The notes beneath the pieces are model-generated. The model had not been told where the DNA came from. It searched no databases and was given only the letters and a program-made list of their open reading frames with translations. 64,000 nt of DNA, taken from NCBI RefSeq assembly GCF_014137855.1, contig NZ_JACGWT010000006.1:372001-436000 (forward strand), written 5' to 3'. Below, in pieces: positions 8,544 to 18,402 of the stretch. The translations under genes were made by a program, and so were the position numbers. Position 1 is the first letter of the stretch; each line of letters opens with the position of its first letter. This DNA comes from Microlunatus kandeliicorticis (lineage in GTDB: Bacteria > Actinomycetota > Actinomycetes > Propionibacteriales > Propionibacteriaceae).

Positions 8544-10316
8544 GTGACCGTCACCGAGACCCGCGTCGTGCCCCGGCACGCGCTCGACCTGCCGCGCCAC
8601 TCCTCCGCCCCGGAGCACCGGGGCGTCGACTACAAGTGGATCGCCCTGACCAACACCACCCTCGGCGTCTTCATGGCCACGGTGAACTCGTCGGTGGTGC
8701 TGATCTCGCTGCCGGCGATCTTCCGCGGCATCCACCTCAACCCACTGGCCGCCCAGAACGTCAGCTACCTGCTGTGGATGCTGATGGGCTACATGCTGAT
8801 CACCGCGGTGCTGGTGGTCTCGCTCGGCCGGCTCGGCGACATGTACGGCCGGGTCAAGATCTACAACGCCGGATTCGCGGTGTTCGCGCTCGCCTCGGTG
8901 GCGCTCGCGCTGGTCCCGTTCGACGGCGGCGCCGCCGCGCTCTGGCTGATCGGGTTCCGGGTGGTCCAGGGCATCGGCGGCGCGATGCTGATGGCCAACT
9001 CGACGGCGATCCTGACCGACGCCTTCCCGGCCCACCAGCGCGGCATGGCGCTGGGGATCAACCAGGTGGCCGCGCTGGCCGGCTCGTTCGGCGGCCTGGT
9101 GATCGGCGGCATCCTCAGCGAGTGGCACTGGCGGGCGGTGTTCTGGGTCAGCGTCCCGGTGGGCGTCGTCGGCGCGATCTGGGCCTACCGGTCGCTCCGC
9201 GAGATCAGCCAGCGCCGGGCGGGCCGGATCGACTGGTGGGGCAACCTCACCTTCGCGGTGGGCCTGATCGCGGTGCTGGCCGGGATCACCTACGGCATCC
9301 AGCCCTACGGGGGTTCGGCCGAGGGCTGGGGCAACCCGGCGGTGGTCGCGGCGCTGGTCGGTGGCGTGCTCGTACTGATCGCCTTCGTGGTCATCGAGCG
9401 TCGGGTGGCCCAGCCGATGTTCCACCTCGAGCTGTTCCGGATCCGCACCTTCTGGACCGGCAACTTCGCGACCCTGATGAGCTCGGTGGCCCGCGGCGGG
9501 CTCCAGTTCATGCTGATCATCTGGCTGCAGGGCATCTGGCTGCCGCTGCACGGTTACGACTACGAGTCCACCCCGCTGTGGGCCGGCATCTACCTGCTGC
9601 CGCTGACCGTCGGCTTCCTGATCGCCGGTCCGCTGTCGGGGTTCCTGTCCGACCGGTTCGGCCCGCGGCCGTTCACCGTCGGCGGGCCGCTGCTGGTCGC
9701 GGTCAGCTTCGTCGGGCTGCTGCTGCTCCCGGCCGACTTCTCCTACCCGGCGTTCGCGGCGCTGCTGGCCCTCAACGGCATCGGCTCCGGGCTGTTCTCG
9801 GCGCCGAACACCACCGCGATCATGAACGCCGTCCCGCGCGAGCAGCGCGGCGCGGCGGGCGGGATGAGCTCGACGTTCATGAACGCCGGCATGGTGCTCT
9901 CGATCGGGGTGTTCTTCTCGCTGCTGATCGCCGGGCTGGCCGGCAGCCTCCCGCACGCGATGCAGACCGGTCTGGCCGCCCAGGGCGTCCCGGCCTCCTC
10001 GGCGGCCTCGATCGCGGCGCTGCCCCCGGTCGGGATCCTGTTCGCCGCGTTCCTCGGCTACAACCCGATCGCCCAGCTGCTGACGCAGACCGGCGCCGTC
10101 CACCATCTGTCCTCGGCCCAGCTGGCCGTGCTCACCGGCAAGGAGTTCTTCCCGCACCTGATCGCCGACCCGTTCCGCTCGGGGCTGGTGCTGGTGTTCG
10201 CCATCGCCACCGTGATGGTGCTGCTGGCCGGGGTCGCGGCGGCGCTGCGCGGCAAGAAGTACGTGTACGCCGAGCCGACCGACGCCACCGACGAGCAGGC
10301 GCACCAGACCTCCTGA
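8544..10316 (+). CDS. MFS transporter, DHA2 family (EmrB/QacA-like)
   Basis: 590 residues with about 14 hydrophobic segments, the DHA2 drug:H+ antiporter layout. Motif A-like LGRLGDMYGRVKIYNAGF lies after TM2. Motif C-type features are in AALAGSFGGLVIGGILSEWHWRAVFW, and a repeat of motif A is seen at GPLSGFLSDRFGPRPF. These inner-membrane proteins export toxic compounds; the substrate cannot be predicted. The GTG start at 8544 has a good ribosome-binding site (AAGGAAG, 8531-8537). The 60-residue N-terminus before TM1 and the C-terminal tail (EPTDATDEQAHQTS) are hydrophilic. It is preceded by a palindromic candidate operator and followed 21 bp later by an MscS-like gene. Confidence 0.9.
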   Translation: MTVTETRVVPRHALDLPRHSSAPEHRGVDYKWIALTNTTLGVFMATVNSSVVLISLPAIFRGIHLNPLAAQNVSYLLWMLMGYMLITAVLVVSLGRLGDMYGRVKIYNAGFAVFALASVALALVPFDGGAAALWLIGFRVVQGIGGAMLMANSTAILTDAFPAHQRGMALGINQVAALAGSFGGLVIGGILSEWHWRAVFWVSVPVGVVGAIWAYRSLREISQRRAGRIDWWGNLTFAVGLIAVLAGITYGIQPYGGSAEGWGNPAVVAALVGGVLVLIAFVVIERRVAQPMFHLELFRIRTFWTGNFATLMSSVARGGLQFMLIIWLQGIWLPLHGYDYESTPLWAGIYLLPLTVGFLIAGPLSGFLSDRFGPRPFTVGGPLLVAVSFVGLLLLPADFSYPAFAALLALNGIGSGLFSAPNTTAIMNAVPREQRGAAGGMSSTFMNAGMVLSIGVFFSLLIAGLAGSLPHAMQTGLAAQGVPASSAASIAALPPVGILFAAFLGYNPIAQLLTQTGAVHHLSSAQLAVLTGKEFFPHLIADPFRSGLVLVFAIATVMVLLAGVAAALRGKKYVYAEPTDATDEQAHQTS

Positions 10317-10324
10317 TCCCCCTC

Positions 10325-10330
10325 TAGGGT
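10325..10330 (+). promoter_or_regulatory. -10 hexamer TAGGGT of the MscS-like gene
   Basis: TAGGGT lies 7 nt before ATG 10338, the spacing expected if transcription begins at the start codon. It sits between the MFS stop and this ATG, suggesting that the gene has its own leaderless promoter. No clear -35 is seen. Confidence 0.5.
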
Positions 10331-10337
10331 TTCGGCC

Positions 10338-11006
10338 ATGCCCGATTGGCTGAAACAGGTTCCGGACACCTGGCTGTTCGTCCCGATCAAGATCGTCGTG
10401 CTGCTGGCCGCCGGCGGCATCCTCCGATGGGTGCTGCACCGGGTGATCGACCGGGCGATGCGGCAGGCGCTGGCCTCGCAGCCGCGGCACCGGCTCCGGG
10501 CCGCCCAGGCGCTGGCGGCCGCGGCGAGCCTGGGCCACGAGCGTCGGAGCCAGCGGATCCGGGCGCTCGGGTCGCTGGCCAAGAGCCTGGTCACGGTGGT
10601 GCTGCTGCTGATCGTGGTGCTCGAGGTGCTGGACCTGCTGAGCTTCCCGGTGACCACCATCGTCGCCTCGACCACGGTGATCGGCCTCACCGTCGGCTTC
10701 GGGGCCCAGAACATCGTCAAGGACCTGATCAGCGGGGTGCTGCTGCTGGTCGACGACCAGCTCGGGGTCGGCGACTACGTCGAGATGGCCGAGAGCTCGG
10801 GCGGCGCCAGCGGGATCGTCGAGGCGGTCGGCTTCCGGGTCACCCAGCTCCGCGACGACGACGGCACGGTCTGGTACGTCCGCAACGGCGAGGTGCTCCG
10901 GGTGGGCAACTACAGCCAGGGCGGCGCCGGCCGTCCCCCGGTCAAGCGCGACCTCAAGCCGATCGCCGTCCGCCCGCCCGGCCGACGGCTGCTCCGCACC
11001 CGCTGA
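10338..11006 (+). CDS. Small mechanosensitive channel, MscS family
   Basis: 222 residues. N-terminal membrane helix VPIKIVVLLAAGGILRWVL (about 14-33), then an arginine-rich linker, a second helix (VVLLLIVVLEVLDLLSF), and the pore helix TTVIGLTVGFGAQNIVKDLISGVLLLVDDQ with the Gly/Ala packing typical of MscS TM3. The beta domain GDYVEM...GIVEAVGFRVTQLRDDDGTVWYVRNGEV follows. The protein is shorter than E. coli MscS (286), having only the core helices and a truncated cytoplasmic vestibule, ending in a basic tail. It is expected to release solutes during hypo-osmotic shock. It is common in actinomycetes. Confidence 0.88.
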   Translation: MPDWLKQVPDTWLFVPIKIVVLLAAGGILRWVLHRVIDRAMRQALASQPRHRLRAAQALAAAASLGHERRSQRIRALGSLAKSLVTVVLLLIVVLEVLDLLSFPVTTIVASTTVIGLTVGFGAQNIVKDLISGVLLLVDDQLGVGDYVEMAESSGGASGIVEAVGFRVTQLRDDDGTVWYVRNGEVLRVGNYSQGGAGRPPVKRDLKPIAVRPPGRRLLRTR

Positions 11007-11037
11007 CCCCGCAGCCCCGAGCCTGGCTCGCACCCCC

Positions 11038-11060
11038 GTGCCCTGAGCCTGTCGAAGGGC
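11038..11060 (-). repeat. REP-like repeat copy
   Basis: One copy of the dispersed repeat in reverse orientation (GTGCCCTGAGCCTGTCGAAG then GGC), in the 66-bp gap between the converging MscS-like and DUF559-type genes. Shortly after it, GGCTCAGCGCGCG contains the stop codon of the DUF559-type gene. Confidence 0.8.
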
Positions 11061-11072
11061 GCTTGGACCGGC

Positions 11073-11948
11073 TCAGCGCGCGTCCGAAGCACCGCCATGG
11101 CCCAGAGCCGCGAGGATCTGGGCCAGCACCAGCTCCGGGTCGTCGGCGAGCATCCGCCAGGTGAACCGGAGCACGGTCCAACCGGCGAGGACGAGGGCGT
11201 TCTGGCGGGCCCGGTCCGACTCGAACGCCTCGGCGGTGTCGTGGACCGCGCGACCGTCCACCTCGACGGCGAGCCGGGCCGCCGGGAAGGCGACGTCGAG
11301 GAAGAAGCGTCGGCCGCCGACCACCACCTCGTGGTTCGCCCTCCACCCACCGCACCCGGCGCTGCGGAGCAGCCGGTGCAGGGTCCGCTCGGCGGCCGAC
11401 CAGGGTTCGTCGCGCGAGTCGAGCAGCAGCGCGCGTCGGAGCCGGTGACCCCGGCGGCCCGGCACCGCGTCGAGCGCCGCGCGCATCCGGGCCAGCGTGC
11501 TCGCCCGCGTTCGCAGGGCCGCGTCGATACCGTCGACGCCGACCTCGTCGCACAGGTCGACGGCGGTCAGCGCCGGGTCGGTGTACCGCACCGCTCCGCG
11601 GACACAGACCCAGTCGGGCGGGATCCGGCGCCGCACGCCGAGGAAGCCCGCCCGCGGAGCGACCTCCGCCGCGGCAGCGAAGGTGATCGTCGGCAGCGGC
11701 ACCGAGGGCCAGAACACCCGGGCGGCCGCGGCCCCGGTGAGCACCGCGTCGGGGTGCCGTCGCATCAGCGCGGCGATCCGCACCCGCGGGTCCCGGGCCA
11801 CCGCGGCGCTCGCGTACACCCCCGGAAGCACGGCGACCAGGGTCCCGGCGCGGAGCTCACGGTCCAGCGCCGCCGCGAGGTGCGGGTGGTCACGGCGAGC
11901 CACGACCCCTCCGCCCTCGCGCAGCGCGGCGACCACCACATCCCTCAC
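11073..11948 (-). CDS. AbiEi-like N-terminus plus DUF559 (Vsr-like nuclease fold) protein
   Basis: 291 residues. The N-terminal about 60 residues (VARRDHPHLAAALDRELRAGTLVAVLPGVYA) match the winged-helix type IV antitoxin AbiEi-like domain. Residues about 200-285 contain the DUF559 pattern WSAAERTLHRLLRSAG...FLDVAFPAARLAVEVDGRAVH...ALVLAGWTVLRFTW, a PD-(D/E)xK-like fold related to very-short-patch-repair endonucleases. Such proteins are abundant orphans in actinomycetes and have no proven function; a role in DNA transactions or defence is only a guess. No toxin partner is adjacent. Its stop codon falls inside REP-like sequence. The ATG at 11948 gives a normal N-terminus. Confidence 0.75.
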   Translation of the reverse strand: MRDVVVAALREGGGVVARRDHPHLAAALDRELRAGTLVAVLPGVYASAAVARDPRVRIAALMRRHPDAVLTGAAAARVFWPSVPLPTITFAAAAEVAPRAGFLGVRRRIPPDWVCVRGAVRYTDPALTAVDLCDEVGVDGIDAALRTRASTLARMRAALDAVPGRRGHRLRRALLLDSRDEPWSAAERTLHRLLRSAGCGGWRANHEVVVGGRRFFLDVAFPAARLAVEVDGRAVHDTAEAFESDRARQNALVLAGWTVLRFTWRMLADDPELVLAQILAALGHGGASDAR

Positions 11949-11999
11949 ACCAGGGAAAGGCCCGCCTCGGAGCCCGGATGTGAGCCGACCCGTTAAAAT

Positions 12000-12069
12000 C
12001 CCGCACTCGGGACCGGCGGGACGCTGGCCGCAGGCGGGCAGGTCCGCGATGGGCGGCGTCGAGTGCGGG
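12000..12069 (+). other. Long-range inverted repeat upstream of glbO
   Basis: CCCGCACTCG at 12000-12009 is perfectly complementary to CGAGTGCGGG at 12060-12069, followed by TTT. Immediately inside, GGACC (12010-12014) can pair with GGTCC (12041-12045). On RNA this gives a 10-bp outer stem with a nested second helix, ending 29 nt before the haemoglobin gene. A TAAAAT hexamer at 11994-11999 lies directly before the first arm. If it is the -10, the start site would fall inside the arm, so RNA folding is not assured. It could equally be a terminator-like or DNA-level element. Confidence 0.4.
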
Positions 12070-12097
12070 TTTCTCAGCGTGCGGGAGAATGGCGGCG

Positions 12098-12523
12098 ATG
12101 GCTACCCCGAATGCGCACCCCACCTTCTACGAGGCGGTCGGCGGACACGAGACGTTCGCCGGCATCGTCCGGCGGTTCTACCAGGGCGTCGCCGGGGACC
12201 AGCCGCTGCGCGCGCTCTATCCCGAGGAGGACCTCGGGCCGGCCGAGGAGCGGCTGCTGCTGTTCCTCGAGCAGTACTGGGGCGGCCCGACCACCTACAG
12301 CGAGCAGCGCGGCCACCCGCGACTACGGATGCGGCACGCCCCGTTCGCGGTCACCCCGGACATGCGCGACCGCTGGCTGACCCACATGCGGGCGGCGGTC
12401 GACGGGGCCGGGTTGCCGGCCGAGCTCGACGCGATCCTCTGGGAGTACCTCGCACGCGCCGCACAGGCGATGGTCAACAGCTTCGGCGAGGAGGAGCCGG
12501 CCTGGCGCCGGTCGCTGCTCTGA
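12098..12523 (+). CDS. glbO: Group II truncated haemoglobin O
   Basis: 141 residues, the usual trHbO size. Landmarks: [19 protein letters not shown] (helices A-B with the B10 Tyr), [31 protein letters not shown] (CD/E region and proximal His F8 in RMRHAPF), and the invariant Trp G8 in RDRWLTHM. These proteins bind haem, O2 and NO in the cytoplasm and are linked to redox metabolism in mycobacteria. ATG 12098 is chosen over ATG 12089 because GCGGGAG (12081-12087) gives a sensible 10-nt spacing only to the former. It converges with the thioesterase gene 9 bp downstream, the same neighbourhood as glbO in related genomes. Confidence 0.93.
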   Translation: MATPNAHPTFYEAVGGHETFAGIVRRFYQGVAGDQPLRALYPEEDLGPAEERLLLFLEQYWGGPTTYSEQRGHPRLRMRHAPFAVTPDMRDRWLTHMRAAVDGAGLPAELDAILWEYLARAAQAMVNSFGEEEPAWRRSLL

Positions 12524-12532
12524 CCGCTCCCC

Positions 12533-13393
12533 TCACCGCCCGAGCGCGGTCCGCTCGTCGTCGGTCCACGGGGTCGACCGGCCCGTCCCCGGGTCCACGC
12601 GGACCACCACGCTGACCGCGCGGGCGAACCGGCGTCCGTCGTCGGGGTCGACGATCTCGGCCGCCAGCCGCGCCGACGAACGCCCGACCTGCTCGACCGC
12701 GGTCCGCACCTCGTACGGCGCCCGGCGGAAGTCGATCGGGAGCAGGTAGTCGAGGTCCTGGCGGGCCACCACCCAGCCGACCTCCGGGGTACCCGGTGCC
12801 GCTGGGTCGAGACCGGTCACCGCGGCCAGCAGCAGGTTGCGGGCCTCGGAGACGTAGTCGAAGAACTTCACGTTGTTGACGTGGCCGTAGACGTCCATCT
12901 CCGACCAGCGGGTCCGCGCCGACGCCCGGTGCGCGTCAGCCGGCAGCACCCCGGGTCGCGGCAGCGGGCTCAGCTCGACCGGCGGCTCGGCCATCGCGGT
13001 CAGCTGCTGCCGCTCCTCGGCGGTCAGCCGCCGCATCGCCCCCGCGCGCAGGTCGTAGGAGACCAGGAACGTCCGGGCCCGGGCCACCAGCCGCGGCTCC
13101 GGGCCGGACACGTCGCTGAGCCGGTAGCTGATCGAGAACCGGGCCCCGCCGACCTGGTCCACCCACAGGTCGATCCGCAGCGGGACCGGCCCGGCGAACA
13201 CCTGCTCGAGGTACTCGACGTGGTGCGCGGTGACCAGCACGCCCTCGTCGAGCATCACGCCGAGCGGCGCGGGCTGCGAGGTGAGCAGCTCGACCCGGGC
13301 TTCCTGCAGGTAGTCGACCACCACGCAGTGGTCGACGTGCCCGGCGGCGTTCAGGTCGGCCCAGCGGAGCGGGCAGTCGTAGCGGTGCGGCAC
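12533..13393 (-). CDS. Acyl-CoA thioesterase with two hotdog domains
   Basis: 286 residues containing two 4HBT-type hotdog folds. The first starts PLRWADLNAAGHVDHCVVVDYLQEAR and the second TRWSEMDVYGHVNNVKFFDYVSEAR (about residues 155-180), each with the Asp/His-Val-Asn catalytic region. Family members hydrolyse acyl-CoA thioesters; chain-length preference is unknown. The start is a GTG at 13393 with a CAGAAT -10-like hexamer 6 nt upstream, so it is probably leaderless. It is divergent from the SDR reductase and convergent with glbO. Together with the reductase, acyl-CoA synthetase and thiolase nearby it makes a small lipid-metabolism neighbourhood. Confidence 0.87.
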   Translation of the reverse strand: MPHRYDCPLRWADLNAAGHVDHCVVVDYLQEARVELLTSQPAPLGVMLDEGVLVTAHHVEYLEQVFAGPVPLRIDLWVDQVGGARFSISYRLSDVSGPEPRLVARARTFLVSYDLRAGAMRRLTAEERQQLTAMAEPPVELSPLPRPGVLPADAHRASARTRWSEMDVYGHVNNVKFFDYVSEARNLLLAAVTGLDPAAPGTPEVGWVVARQDLDYLLPIDFRRAPYEVRTAVEQVGRSSARLAAEIVDPDDGRRFARAVSVVVRVDPGTGRSTPWTDDERTALGR

Positions 13394-13443
13394 CCGGGCA
13401 TTCTGCCGACCGGCGTCCCGACGCTCGCCCGCGGGCGACCGGT

Positions 13444-13449
13444 TAGGGT
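13444..13449 (+). promoter_or_regulatory. -10 hexamer TAGGGT of the SDR gene
   Basis: TAGGGT with 6 nt to ATG 13456, consistent with leaderless transcription. The divergent thioesterase gene has CAGAAT at the mirror position (13400-13405 on the minus strand), so the two promoters lie back to back in 62 bp. Confidence 0.5.
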
Positions 13450-13455
13450 CGCGCC

Positions 13456-14220
13456 ATGAGCGACGACGCCAGCACCCGGACCGCCCTTGTCACCGGCGGG
13501 GCCCGCGGGATCGGGGCGGCGATCGCCCACCGGCTCTCCCGTGACGGGTTCGCGGTCGGCGTCGTGGACCTGGACGAGGCGGGTGCGGTGGCGACCGCCG
13601 AGGCGATCACCGCCGCCGGCGGTCGGGCGGTCGGGGTGGGCGCGGACGTCGCCGACGAGGCCCGGGCGAACGCGGCGGTGGCCACGGTCACCGACCGGCT
13701 CGGGCCGGTGCTCGCGCTGGTCAACAACGCCGGCGTGATCCGGGACAACCTGCTCTTCCGGATGAGCGTCGACGACTGGGACACGGTGCTCGGCGTCCAC
13801 CTGCGCGGGGCGTTCCTGATGACCCGCGCGGTTCAGGCGCAGATGGTCGAGGCGGGCTGGGGCCGGATCGTCAACCTGTCCTCGACCTCGGCGCTGGGCA
13901 ACCGCGGCCAGGTCAACTATGCCGCGGCCAAGGCGGGCATGCAGGGCTTCACCAAGACCCTGGCCATCGAGCTCGGCCGGTTCGGGGTGATCGCCAACGC
14001 GATCGCGCCGGGCTTCATCGAGACCGAGATGACCCGGGCCACCGCGGCTCGGGTGGGCGCCGACTTCGACGCGTGGGCGCAGGCCGCCGCGCAGGAGATC
14101 CCGGTCGGACGGATCGGTCGCCCCGACGACATCGCCGGGGTCGCCTCGTTCCTGTGCAGCGAGGACGCCGCGTTCGTCTCCGGCCAGGTGATCTACGTGG
14201 CCGGCGGCCCCAAGGACTGA
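13456..14220 (+). CDS. fabG: SDR-family 3-oxoacyl-ACP reductase
   Basis: 254 residues, classical short-chain dehydrogenase. Cofactor motif TGGARGIG at about 13-20, LVNNAG at 88-93, catalytic Ser in VNLSSTSALG (about 142-143), YAAAK at 155-159, and the FabG-like stretch IAPGFIETEMT. FabG enzymes reduce 3-oxoacyl-ACP or -CoA to the 3-hydroxy form with NADPH; VDLDE after strand 2 would fit NAD(H) preference, so cofactor use is open. The C-terminus SGQVIYVAGGPKD is typical of the actinobacterial FabG4-like group. It converges with the acyl-CoA synthetase 15 bp downstream. Confidence 0.88.
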   Translation: MSDDASTRTALVTGGARGIGAAIAHRLSRDGFAVGVVDLDEAGAVATAEAITAAGGRAVGVGADVADEARANAAVATVTDRLGPVLALVNNAGVIRDNLLFRMSVDDWDTVLGVHLRGAFLMTRAVQAQMVEAGWGRIVNLSSTSALGNRGQVNYAAAKAGMQGFTKTLAIELGRFGVIANAIAPGFIETEMTRATAARVGADFDAWAQAAAQEIPVGRIGRPDDIAGVASFLCSEDAAFVSGQVIYVAGGPKD

Positions 14221-14235
14221 CACGGCCCGGCTGGG

Positions 14236-16065
<1,830 letters not shown>

Positions 16066-16071
16066 GACCGA

Positions 16072-16077
16072 AGCCTA
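16072..16077 (-). promoter_or_regulatory. -10 hexamer TAGGCT of the acyl-CoA ligase
   Basis: On the minus strand TAGGCT is followed by 6 nt and then GTG at 16065. This matches the leaderless architecture used repeatedly in this window. Confidence 0.5.
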
Positions 16078-16133
16078 GTCGAGGGGCGCCCCCGGGTCAG
16101 GGCAGTGTGTTCCGGGTCGGGACCGTGTTCGGA

Positions 16134-17360
16134 TCAGGACAGGCGCTGCAGCACGAGGGCCATGCCCTGCCCGCCGCCGACGCAGAGGGTCTCGAGCCCG
16201 AAGGTCGCGTCGCGCTGCTGCATGGCGTTGAGCAGGGTGGTGAGGATGCGAGCGCCGGTGGCCCCGAACGGGTGACCGAGCGCGATCGCCCCGCCGTGGA
16301 CGTTGAGCCGGTCGAGGTCCATCCCGAGGTCGGCGGCCGAGGCGAGCACCTGGACCGCGAACGCCTCGTTGATCTCGTAGAGGTCGATGTCGGTGATCGA
16401 CAGCCCGGCCCGGTCCAGCGCGCGGCGGCTGGCCTCGACGGGGCCGAGGCCCATGATCTCCGGGCTCAGCGCGCTGACGCCGGTGGAGACGATCCGGGCC
16501 AGCGGGGTCAGCCCGAGCTCGTCGGCACGGACGTCGCTCATGATCACCACCGCGGCGGCGCCGTCGTTGAGCGGGCAGCAGTTGCCCGCGGTGACGGTGC
16601 CGTTCTCGCGGAACACCGGCTTGAGCGCCGAGACGGCCTCGAGCGTGGTTCCCGCCCGCGGGCCGTCGTCGGTGCTGATCACCCGGCCGTCGGGCAGGGT
16701 CACCGGGGTGATCTCGCGCTCGAAGACCCCGTTGGCGATCGCCTTCTCGGCGAGGTTCTGACTGCGGACGCCCCACTCGTCCTGCTCGGCGCGGGAGATG
16801 CCGCGCAGGGTGGCGACGTTCTCGGCGGTCTGGCCCATCGCGATGTAGACGTCGGGCAGCTCGCCGTCGTCGCGCGGGTCGTGCCAGCGGCTGTTCGCCT
16901 CGGCGGTCGCCCGGGTCCGGGCCTGGGCGTCGGCGAACAGCGGGTTCTGGGTGTCGGCCGGGTCGACGCCGGCCGAGCCGAAGCCGCGGTAGCGCGAGAC
17001 GCACTCGACCCCGGCGGCCACGAACGCGTGACCCTCACCGCTGCGGATGGCGTGGTAGGCCATCCGGACGGTCTGGACGCTCGAGGCGCAGAACCGGTTG
17101 ACGGTGGCGGCCGGGACGCCGTCGAGACCCAGCTGCACGGCGATCCGCCGCGCGACGTTGCCGCCGTGCTCGTCCCGCGGCTCGGCGCAGCCGACGTAGA
17201 TGTCGTCGAGGGTGCGCGGGTCGAGCGCGGGCACCTGGGCCAGGGCGGCCCCGACCGCGCCGGCGGCGAGGTCGTCCGGGCGGACCGAGACGAGTGAACC
17301 CTTGCCGGCCCGCCCGATCGGGGTCCGGGTAACGGCGACGACGACGGCCTCAGGCGACAT
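16134..17360 (-). CDS. Acetyl-CoA C-acyltransferase (thiolase)
   Basis: 408 residues. The acylated Cys is C91 in NRFCASSVQT, the catalytic His is in GGAIALGHPFGATGARI (about 340-356), and the second Cys is in ETLCVGGGQGMA near the C-terminus. This is the full thiolase signature set. FadA/FadA5-like enzymes cleave 3-ketoacyl-CoA in beta-oxidation or, reversed, condense acyl-CoAs. The direction and chain length are not determinable. ATG 17360 has a strong ribosome-binding site on the minus strand (GGAGGAA). The neighbouring acyl-CoA ligase supports a degradative role. Confidence 0.94.
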   Translation of the reverse strand: MSPEAVVVAVTRTPIGRAGKGSLVSVRPDDLAAGAVGAALAQVPALDPRTLDDIYVGCAEPRDEHGGNVARRIAVQLGLDGVPAATVNRFCASSVQTVRMAYHAIRSGEGHAFVAAGVECVSRYRGFGSAGVDPADTQNPLFADAQARTRATAEANSRWHDPRDDGELPDVYIAMGQTAENVATLRGISRAEQDEWGVRSQNLAEKAIANGVFEREITPVTLPDGRVISTDDGPRAGTTLEAVSALKPVFRENGTVTAGNCCPLNDGAAAVVIMSDVRADELGLTPLARIVSTGVSALSPEIMGLGPVEASRRALDRAGLSITDIDLYEINEAFAVQVLASAADLGMDLDRLNVHGGAIALGHPFGATGARILTTLLNAMQQRDATFGLETLCVGGGQGMALVLQRLS

Positions 17361-17542
17361 TGCCTGTTCCTCCTGCGCTTCGACGGTGCGTGAACCGCAC
17401 CAGTCTCCCCCGCACCCGGCCGAAACACCGACCGGGGCGGCGCGGACCCGGCAGTTTCTCAGCCGGCCCGCCGCCGACGACCCGCGCGAGGACCGTGACG
17501 CCGGTCATGGCGGCTGACCCGTCGGTCGGCTTGGCTGGAGCC

Positions 17543-18343
17543 ATGACCGACCCGACCGCCGACCGCGCCGCCTCGAGTGCACCCCTGTTCGCCAACGCGG
17601 TGACCGCATTCGTGCTGGCGGCCTCGGTCGCGGTGACGCTGCACGAGACCGCGCACGCGTTGGCCGGGCTGGTGATGGGCAGCCCGGTGCGGCTGCTGAG
17701 CTTCGCCGCCGGCGCCCTCGGCCCGCTCGACGCGGAGCAGGACGCGGTGATGGCCGCCGCCGGCCCGCTGTTCTCGCTGGTCCTCGGGCTGGTGGTACTC
17801 GCGCTCACCGGTCGGGCCGGGCGCGGCTTCGGCCGGCTGTTCTGGCTGTGGCTCGGGTTCGTCTCGACGATGAACTTCGTCGGCTACCTGATCATCACGC
17901 CGTTCGGCGCCGGCGACACCGGCGAGATCGTCCGCGACCTGCGGCTCGGCACGCCGGTCGCCGCGCTGATGTGCGCGGTCGGCGTGCTGGCCTTCGTCGG
18001 CCTGTCGCTGCTCTTCGTCCGCCGGCTCGGCCGCTACGCCACCGACGACGGCGCGATGCGCCGGCTGGGGCTGATCCCCTGGCTGGCCGGTACGGCGTTC
18101 GTGGTCGTGCGCACGCTGGTCGAGCTGGCCATCGGGGGCGCCGACGGCACGACCGCGGCGACGGTGGCGGCCGGGGCCGCGGCCTGCGGGGTGTTCGCGC
18201 CGGTGTTCAGCACCCGCTGGCGTCGGCTGGCCGACGGCCACGAGACGCTCGCGCTGCGGCGTCCGATCGGCTGGGCGGTGCTGGCCGCCGTGGTAGTGGT
18301 GCTCCAACTGGCCGTGCTGGCGCCGGGGGTCCGGCTGGGCTGA
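17543..18343 (+). CDS. Membrane protein with HExxH motif (M50-like)
   Basis: About 266 residues with six or more hydrophobic segments. The first carries VTLHETAHALAGLVMG (about 33-48), an HExxH motif within a membrane helix as in site-2-protease-like M50 metalloproteases; AAAGPLFSLVLGLVVLAL resembles the next helix of that family. A candidate third zinc ligand is not obvious, as an NPDG or LDGG motif is missing, so catalytic activity is uncertain. The start is ambiguous: ATG 17543 is favoured by composition, while ATG 17507 would add 12 residues. A perfect 12-bp hairpin separates it from the converging YceI gene. Confidence 0.7.
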   Translation: MTDPTADRAASSAPLFANAVTAFVLAASVAVTLHETAHALAGLVMGSPVRLLSFAAGALGPLDAEQDAVMAAAGPLFSLVLGLVVLALTGRAGRGFGRLFWLWLGFVSTMNFVGYLIITPFGAGDTGEIVRDLRLGTPVAALMCAVGVLAFVGLSLLFVRRLGRYATDDGAMRRLGLIPWLAGTAFVVVRTLVELAIGGADGTTAATVAAGAAACGVFAPVFSTRWRRLADGHETLALRRPIGWAVLAAVVVVLQLAVLAPGVRLG

Positions 18344-18358
18344 CGGGTCCAGCCGGGC

Positions 18359-18393
18359 GGTGACCGCCGGGCCCGGATGGGCCGGCGGTCACC
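18359..18393. terminator. Bidirectional hairpin between convergent genes
   Basis: GGTGACCGCCGG (18359-18370) pairs perfectly with CCGGCGGTCACC (18382-18393) across an 11-nt loop. It lies between the stops of the M50-like and YceI genes and would form on either transcript. There is no U-tract. Confidence 0.7.
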
Positions 18394-18402
18394 CGCACGT
18401 CG

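Noticed and set aside
8472-11033. An 853-codon minus-strand frame opposite the MFS and MscS genes, and a similar 882-codon frame opposite the FAD/Fe-S gene (19738-22386).
   Set aside because: Both are low-complexity (Asp/Gly/His/Gln/Arg) mirror images of well-supported genes. No family pattern is visible.
12000-12069. A known riboswitch class in the glbO leader.
   Set aside because: Two helices are visible but none of the conserved loops of cobalamin, TPP, SAM or ykkC-type riboswitches can be recognised.
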